Assembly: GCA_002634385.1 (NCBI GenBank)
Contig: NSJL01000012.1
Span: forward strand, 58,075 to 122,074
Length of the DNA: 64,000 nt
Source of the DNA: Nitrospira sp.
GTDB taxonomy: Bacteria > Nitrospirota > Thermodesulfovibrionia > Thermodesulfovibrionales > Dissulfurispiraceae
Reading direction: 5' to 3'
Each line of letters starts with the position of its first letter. Position 1 is the first letter of the stretch. Position numbers and translations under genes: made by a program. The notes under the pieces were generated by a model. The model did no database searches. It worked only from the letters and a program-made list of their open reading frames with translations, and was not told where the DNA came from. Below are positions 60,037-64,000 of this stretch, one piece after another.

Positions 60037-61130
60037 AAGAGAGGATTTTTGCACTGATCAAGGAAGCGGAAAAGCTCCGCGATGCGGCACAGTACCGGGG
60101 CGCCCTGAAGCTTTTCCAGAAGGCGCTGGTCCTGAGCAGGAGGGCGGACGATCTCGACGGCATCCTCGATTCCACCCTGGCCATGGCCGATATCCAGAGA
60201 ATGACGGGCGACTTCGACGGTGCGGTCGGGAATTACAGCGAGGCGCTCGAAGCATGCGAGGCGCTGGGGAACAGGATCACCGCTGCCGACTGCATGGTGG
60301 GCATGGGGCTTTCCCTCCGCGCCATGGGGATGTGGAAAGAGTCGGTAAAATTCATCTCCGCAGCGCGGAAGACATACCGGAAAGAACGGGACGAGAAGGG
60401 AGTTGCCTTTTCCCTGTGGGCGGAAGCAGGAGCCCTGAGGGTTGCGGGCAGGATCGGGAAGGCCATTGAGAAGTTTAATGAGTCGAAGGACATCTTTTCT
60501 TCCCTCCGGTTTTCCTCCGGGATTGCTTATTCGCTCTGTGGGCTCGGGGGGGCGCACCGGGTTGCGGGCAAGTACGGCGAATCCATGGATTACTACCGGA
60601 AAGCGAATGAGATCTTTACCGTGGAAAAGGATACGTTCGGCAGGGCCTATTCCCACTGCGGGATCGGGAATGCGTACCGGATGACCCATAATCTGCGCGA
60701 CGCCATGGCCCATTTCAGGAAGGCGACCGCGCTGTACGAAAAGATCGGAGACATGGTCAGCTATTCCTATACCCTGTGGAGCGTCGCCAATGTGCACAAG
60801 ATGAAGAGTGACTTCGCGTCGGCGCGGCTGCACCTGAGGAAGGCGATGGGGAATTTCAGGAAGACGAAGGACCCGCGCGGGATCATCTATTGTGCGATGA
60901 CACTCGGGGAGATCGAATTCCTGGAGGGGAAGAGAAAGCCGGCGGAAAAGAAAGTGCTTGTCGCCCTCGAATCGGCGGAGCGGCATGGTTTCGCCCTTGA
61001 GACCCTTCATGCCCGTTCCCTGCTTTCCCTTATGCGGGGGGAGTCCGGACAGAGCGGGCGATTGAGAGAGGCATACAGAAAAATCGGGGTGGAGGCCCAT
61101 CCCCTGTCTCTTCCCGTTGCCATGCCATGA
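60033..61130 (+). CDS. Tetratricopeptide-repeat protein
   Basis: A 365-residue protein made almost entirely of TPR helices, about eight units of the pattern seen in GKYGESMDYYRKANEIF and GDFDGAVGNYSEALEAC. No signal peptide or enzymatic domain is seen. It is probably a scaffold for protein-protein contacts. The ATGA overlaps at both ends (60033-60036 and 61127-61130) put it in one operon with rpe and pgsA. Confidence 0.88.
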   Translation: MKERIFALIKEAEKLRDAAQYRGALKLFQKALVLSRRADDLDGILDSTLAMADIQRMTGDFDGAVGNYSEALEACEALGNRITAADCMVGMGLSLRAMGMWKESVKFISAARKTYRKERDEKGVAFSLWAEAGALRVAGRIGKAIEKFNESKDIFSSLRFSSGIAYSLCGLGGAHRVAGKYGESMDYYRKANEIFTVEKDTFGRAYSHCGIGNAYRMTHNLRDAMAHFRKATALYEKIGDMVSYSYTLWSVANVHKMKSDFASARLHLRKAMGNFRKTKDPRGIIYCAMTLGEIEFLEGKRKPAEKKVLVALESAERHGFALETLHARSLLSLMRGESGQSGRLREAYRKIGVEAHPLSLPVAMP

Positions 61131-61666
61131 GAGTTCTGACCGCGCCCAATATTATCACCTCTATCAGGATCGTCCTCATCCCGGTCTTCGTCACCGCGCT
61201 GGTGTACCGGAAGTACGAGTATGCCCTGATCCTTTTCATAGCGGCCGCGGTCACCGATGCCCTTGACGGGCTCCTTGCCCGGATTACGAACCAGAAGACC
61301 AAGCTGGGGGCCTTTCTCGACCCCCTGGCGGACAAGTTTCTCCTGGTGACCTCCTTCATCCTCTTCTCGGTGTACGGGTGGATTCCGACCTGGCTGTCCA
61401 TCACGGTGATAAGCCGGGACCTGATCGTGACCCTGGGTTGGGTGATTCTCTATCTGCTTTTTCATACGACGCGGGTGGAGCCGTCGATAGTGGGCAAGGC
61501 GGCCATTGCGTCGCAGCTTGTGCTGATCGCGTATACGCTCCTCGCCGTCAATTATCCCCGGATCCCCCTGCCCGGCAGCGGGATGGCGTGGATCGTGGCG
61601 TTGCTGACCATTCTTTCCGGGATCCAGTATCTCTACCGGGGGTTGAAAGATGCCGGCGAAAAATAA
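61127..61666 (+). CDS. pgsA: CDP-diacylglycerol--glycerol-3-phosphate 3-phosphatidyltransferase
   Basis: A 179-residue membrane enzyme of phosphatidylglycerol synthesis. The CDP-alcohol phosphatidyltransferase motif D-x2-D-G-x2-A-R...G-x3-D-x3-D is present as DALDGLLARITNQKTKLGAFLDPLADK. Several hydrophobic helices flank it. It overlaps the DUF512 gene by 17 bp. Confidence 0.93.
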   Translation: MRVLTAPNIITSIRIVLIPVFVTALVYRKYEYALILFIAAAVTDALDGLLARITNQKTKLGAFLDPLADKFLLVTSFILFSVYGWIPTWLSITVISRDLIVTLGWVILYLLFHTTRVEPSIVGKAAIASQLVLIAYTLLAVNYPRIPLPGSGMAWIVALLTILSGIQYLYRGLKDAGEK

Positions 61667-62975
61667 TTGCGGGGTTGAGGTGGAGCAGGTGCACCGGGGG
61701 AGCCTTGCGGAAAAGGCGGGGGTTCTTCCCGGGGACAGGCTTGTTGCGCTCAACGGCCACAGGATACGGGACAGCATCGATCTGATGTTTTACGGAAACG
61801 AACCGGAGCCCGAGTTCCATGTCAGCAGGGACGGAGAACGGCTGTCCCTTGCCGCGCCTCCGGATGGGCCGGACGGGGAGGACCAGGGGGATACCGGCAT
61901 TGTACTGAAGCCCTTCAAGATCCGGGCGTGCAGGAACAATTGCCTGTTCTGCTTCGTATCCCAGCTTCCCAAAGGGATGAGGAGGACGCTGTATGTCAGG
62001 GACGATGACTACCGGATGTCCTTCCTGTTCGGGAGCTACATCACCCTGACCAACCTCACCGATGCCGACAGGCAGCGGATTGTCGAGCAGAGGTTGAGCC
62101 CCCTCTATATCTCGGTGCACTCCGCGGATCCCGCGGTGCGGAACAGGCTCCTGGGCAACCAGAAAGCGGCCGATATAATGAAGGAGCTCAAGTTCCTGGC
62201 GGGCCACCGGATCAGGATGCATACGCAGATTGTGCTCTGCCCCGGGGTCAACGACGGGAAGGGCCTCATGAAGACCATTTCCGATCTGTACCGGTTCTAT
62301 CCGTATGTGCTCTCCATTGCCGTGGTTCCGGTGGGGCTCACCGGGCACCGGAAAAAAGCGATCCCTGCCCTGGAGGGGGAAGATGCTGCAAAGGCGCTGG
62401 ATATCATTCATAAATTTCAGTCGCGGTTCAAAAGAAAGCATGGGGAATGTATCGTGTACGGCGCTGATGAGCTCTACATCAAGGCGGAGAGGGAGTTCCC
62501 GCCCCTTATGGAATACGGCGAATTCCCCCAGATAGAGAACGGGGTGGGCATGGTCCCTTTCTTCCTGCACCAGGCAAAGAGGATACGAATGTCCCAGACG
62601 GAAGGGAGCAGGGGGAAAAAGGAGCGGTTTATCACCTTTACCGGCGTCTCTTTCTACCCGTTCCTCTCGCGGTTTGTCGAAAAGATAAGGAAGAACGGTA
62701 TCGATATCGAGGTCGTAGAGCTGGAGAATTCCTTTTTCGGAAAGAGCGTCACCGTGGCCGGGCTCCTCACCGGCAGGGATGTCATCAGGTCCCTGTCGGG
62801 AGTGGTGAAGAAGGACGATATTCTGCTGGTCCCCGATATTGTGCTGAGGACGGGAGACGAGATTTTCCTCGATGACGTCTCGCTCCGTGATATGGAGGAG
62901 GTCCTCGGGGTCAGGACTGTGGTGGTGCCCTCCACTCCGAGAGGGCTGGTGGACGCGGTGACGGATGCTGCGTGA
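61650..62975 (+). CDS. DUF512 family radical-SAM-like protein with PDZ domain
   Basis: The protein has 441 residues. A short N-terminal PDZ domain (VHRGSLAEKAGVLPGDRLVALNG) leads into a radical-SAM-like barrel with the Fe-S cysteines CRNNCLFCFV. The C-terminal DUF512 domain has VPFFLHQAKR, FTGVSFYPFL and VVELENSFFGKSVTVAGLLTG. The reaction is unknown in the family. It usually lies near the ribosome-biogenesis gene der and phospholipid genes. Confidence 0.9.
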   Translation: MPAKNNCGVEVEQVHRGSLAEKAGVLPGDRLVALNGHRIRDSIDLMFYGNEPEPEFHVSRDGERLSLAAPPDGPDGEDQGDTGIVLKPFKIRACRNNCLFCFVSQLPKGMRRTLYVRDDDYRMSFLFGSYITLTNLTDADRQRIVEQRLSPLYISVHSADPAVRNRLLGNQKAADIMKELKFLAGHRIRMHTQIVLCPGVNDGKGLMKTISDLYRFYPYVLSIAVVPVGLTGHRKKAIPALEGEDAAKALDIIHKFQSRFKRKHGECIVYGADELYIKAEREFPPLMEYGEFPQIENGVGMVPFFLHQAKRIRMSQTEGSRGKKERFITFTGVSFYPFLSRFVEKIRKNGIDIEVVELENSFFGKSVTVAGLLTGRDVIRSLSGVVKKDDILLVPDIVLRTGDEIFLDDVSLRDMEEVLGVRTVVVPSTPRGLVDAVTDAA

Positions 62976-63003
62976 CGCCCGTGCCCACGGCGGTACCATG
63001 CGG

Positions 63004-63012
63004 TGGTATAAA
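63004..63012 (+). promoter_or_regulatory. Extended -10 promoter of aroE
   Basis: TGGTATAAA (63004-63012), the same TGGTATA core seen before the mazG-like and def genes. The transcript should start about 15 nt before the ATG at 63035. Confidence 0.42.
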
Positions 63013-63034
63013 ATAGAGACTTGGGGTTCTGGAA

Positions 63035-63979
63035 ATGGACTCTCTGGATAAAAAAACACGGATTTCCGGTGAGGCGGGCTGCGTGAAGATAGGCGGAAAA
63101 ACGCGGGTGGTAGGGCTGTTCGGATATCCTGTCGAGCATACCCTCTCTCCTGATATGCATAATGCCCTGTTCCGGCATTTGGGAATGGATTATTGCTATG
63201 TGGCTTTCTCCGTTCGTCCCGACAGGCTGCATGATGCGCTGAAAGGCATTACCGCGTTCAATCTTGCCGGCGTCAATATCACCGTTCCCCACAAGGAGAG
63301 TGTTATCCCGTTTCTGGATGAAATCAGCGAAGAGGTATCCTTTATCGGGGCGGTCAACACGATACGGAACAGCGAAGGGAGGCTGATCGGGTACAACACC
63401 GACGGCAGGGGGTTCATGCGCTCCCTTGCCGAGGCGGGAATCCGGGTGGAAGGCAAGAGTGTCCTAATTGTGGGCACCGGGGGCGCAGCGCGTGCCGTGG
63501 GCTATTACCTCTGCAAGGAGGCGTCGGCAGTGTATCTCCATAACATGAAGAACCCGCAGAAAGCGGAAACGCTGCGGGAGCATCTGGACAACCTGAAGGG
63601 AAACGCCTTTGTTGCCGGCGTCGGGGCAATGACGAGCCGGGAATTCCTTTCCCGGATCGACATCGTGATCAACGCGACCCCCCTTGGGCTGAAACCCGGG
63701 GATCCCTCTCCCGTCGATGTGACGCTTCTGACGGAAAGACATACGGTTTGCGACCTGATTTATCACGAGACCCCGCTGCTCCGTGCCGCATCGTCGCGCG
63801 GGTGCACCACTCTCGATGGACTCGGTATGCTGCTGTGGCAGGGGGCCTTTGCCTTCGAGATATGGACAGGGGTGCGCCCTCCGGTGGGGGTGATGCGGGA
63901 GGCGATAGGGAGGCGGCAAACTGACTCCCCCTCACCCCCTCTTACTCTAAGAGGGGGGAATTCAGATTCCTCCCCTTAG
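63035..63979 (+). CDS. aroE: Shikimate dehydrogenase
   Basis: A 314-residue NADPH enzyme reducing 3-dehydroshikimate. It shows GYPVEHTLSPDMHNALF, NVTVPHK-like NITVPHKESVIP, GAVNTI, YNTDGRGF, the nucleotide loop VGTGGAARAVGYYL, NATPLGL and GLGMLLWQGAFAFEIWTG. The normal family ending is near residue 292. About 20 more residues (TDSPSPPLTLRGGNSDSSP) are translated from a hairpin repeat that also provides the stop. The function is not in doubt; the tail is unusual. Confidence 0.95.
   Translation: MDSLDKKTRISGEAGCVKIGGKTRVVGLFGYPVEHTLSPDMHNALFRHLGMDYCYVAFSVRPDRLHDALKGITAFNLAGVNITVPHKESVIPFLDEISEEVSFIGAVNTIRNSEGRLIGYNTDGRGFMRSLAEAGIRVEGKSVLIVGTGGAARAVGYYLCKEASAVYLHNMKNPQKAETLREHLDNLKGNAFVAGVGAMTSREFLSRIDIVINATPLGLKPGDPSPVDVTLLTERHTVCDLIYHETPLLRAASSRGCTTLDGLGMLLWQGAFAFEIWTGVRPPVGVMREAIGRRQTDSPSPPLTLRGGNSDSSP
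63935..63957. repeat. 10-bp hairpin inside the end of aroE
   Basis: CCCCCTCTTA (63935-63944), loop CTC, TAAGAGGGGG (63948-63957). Part of a dispersed-repeat-like element with the following hairpin; both lie within the aroE reading frame. Confidence 0.8.
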
Positions 63980-64000
63980 GGTAAGGGGAGGAATCTGAAT
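63960..64000. repeat. 19-bp hairpin at the right window edge
   Basis: ATTCAGATTCCTCCCCTTA (63960-63978), loop GGG, and its exact complement (63982-64000). The aroE stop TAG is at 63977-63979. The element may continue past the window. Confidence 0.88.

Noticed and set aside
61548..63059. 503-residue minus-strand ORF opposite the DUF512 gene
   Set aside because: It lacks any motif, and the opposite strand encodes a well-formed DUF512 protein.

Overview
The window is a chromosomal segment of a Gram-negative bacterium. It encodes an LpxL-type lipid A acyltransferase, an MlaE/F/D phospholipid ABC system, a futalosine-route menaquinone enzyme (MqnD), a DksA/TraR-family regulator and a good sigma-54 promoter. 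GC-rich housekeeping genes alternate with AT-richer defence islands. This mix, with four-helix-bundle cassettes flanked by AT-rich inverted repeats and a type III-B CRISPR locus, suggests Nitrospirota/Thermodesulfovibrionia or a neighbouring deep lineage. The assignment is inference only; there is no rRNA in the window.

Layout. (1) 1-4208: the right end of a DNA-modification defence operon, with the C-terminus of a DUF1156 methyltransferase, an embedded ParE/RelE-type toxin-antitoxin pair, and a DUF499 ATPase with an N-terminal HEPN (Swt1-like) domain. (2) 4322-33449: mostly core genes. These are a metallophosphoesterase, pbpC, ogt, glgP, mqnD, cysK, the rpsB-tsf-pyrH-frr translation operon, a DksA-like gene, truA, a RNase H-fold exonuclease, xerD, a Lon-type protease, the lipid A acyltransferase with mlaEFD, an HD-GYP protein, a secreted beta-helix/SLH protein behind a sigma-54 promoter, and a peptidoglycan-salvage pair (NamZ-like muramidase plus a fused MurU-AmgK-like enzyme). 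(3) 33453-34097: an alpha/beta hydrolase paired with a phosphoribosyltransferase.

(4) 34271-54760: a large type III-B CRISPR-Cas locus. In order it holds cas6, a CARF (Cas_NE0113) gene, a four-helix-bundle cassette, cmr1-cmr6 (with intact HD and GGDD motifs in Cas10/Cmr2), two tandem nucleotidyltransferase/small-protein pairs, a divergent vapBC, a Card1/Can2-like CARF nuclease overlapping a csx3-like ring-nuclease gene, a cas2-cas1-cas1-cas2 adaptation block, and a 38-repeat array (36-nt repeats, 37 spacers). The repeat ends in ATTGCGAC, a typical 8-nt crRNA 5' handle, so the array reads on the + strand away from the cas genes. Eight spacers fall into three groups of overlapping sequences. 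A decayed repeat lies 759 bp beyond the last intact one, past a small HEAAH-motif protein and a tiny membrane protein.

(5) 54820-64000: core genes again. These are a MazG-like pyrophosphohydrolase, def-fmt-DUF116-rsmB, a PASTA protein, rpe, a TPR protein, pgsA, a DUF512 radical-SAM-like protein and aroE, whose reading frame runs into a hairpin repeat at the window edge.

How the parts work together. Cas6 would cut the array transcript, Cmr1-6 would use the crRNAs on transcripts, and Cas10 would make cyclic oligoadenylate. The CARF proteins would sense that signal and the Csx3-like protein would remove it. Several core genes (pbpC, truA, def) have a -10 box only 5-10 nt before the start codon, which suggests leaderless mRNAs.
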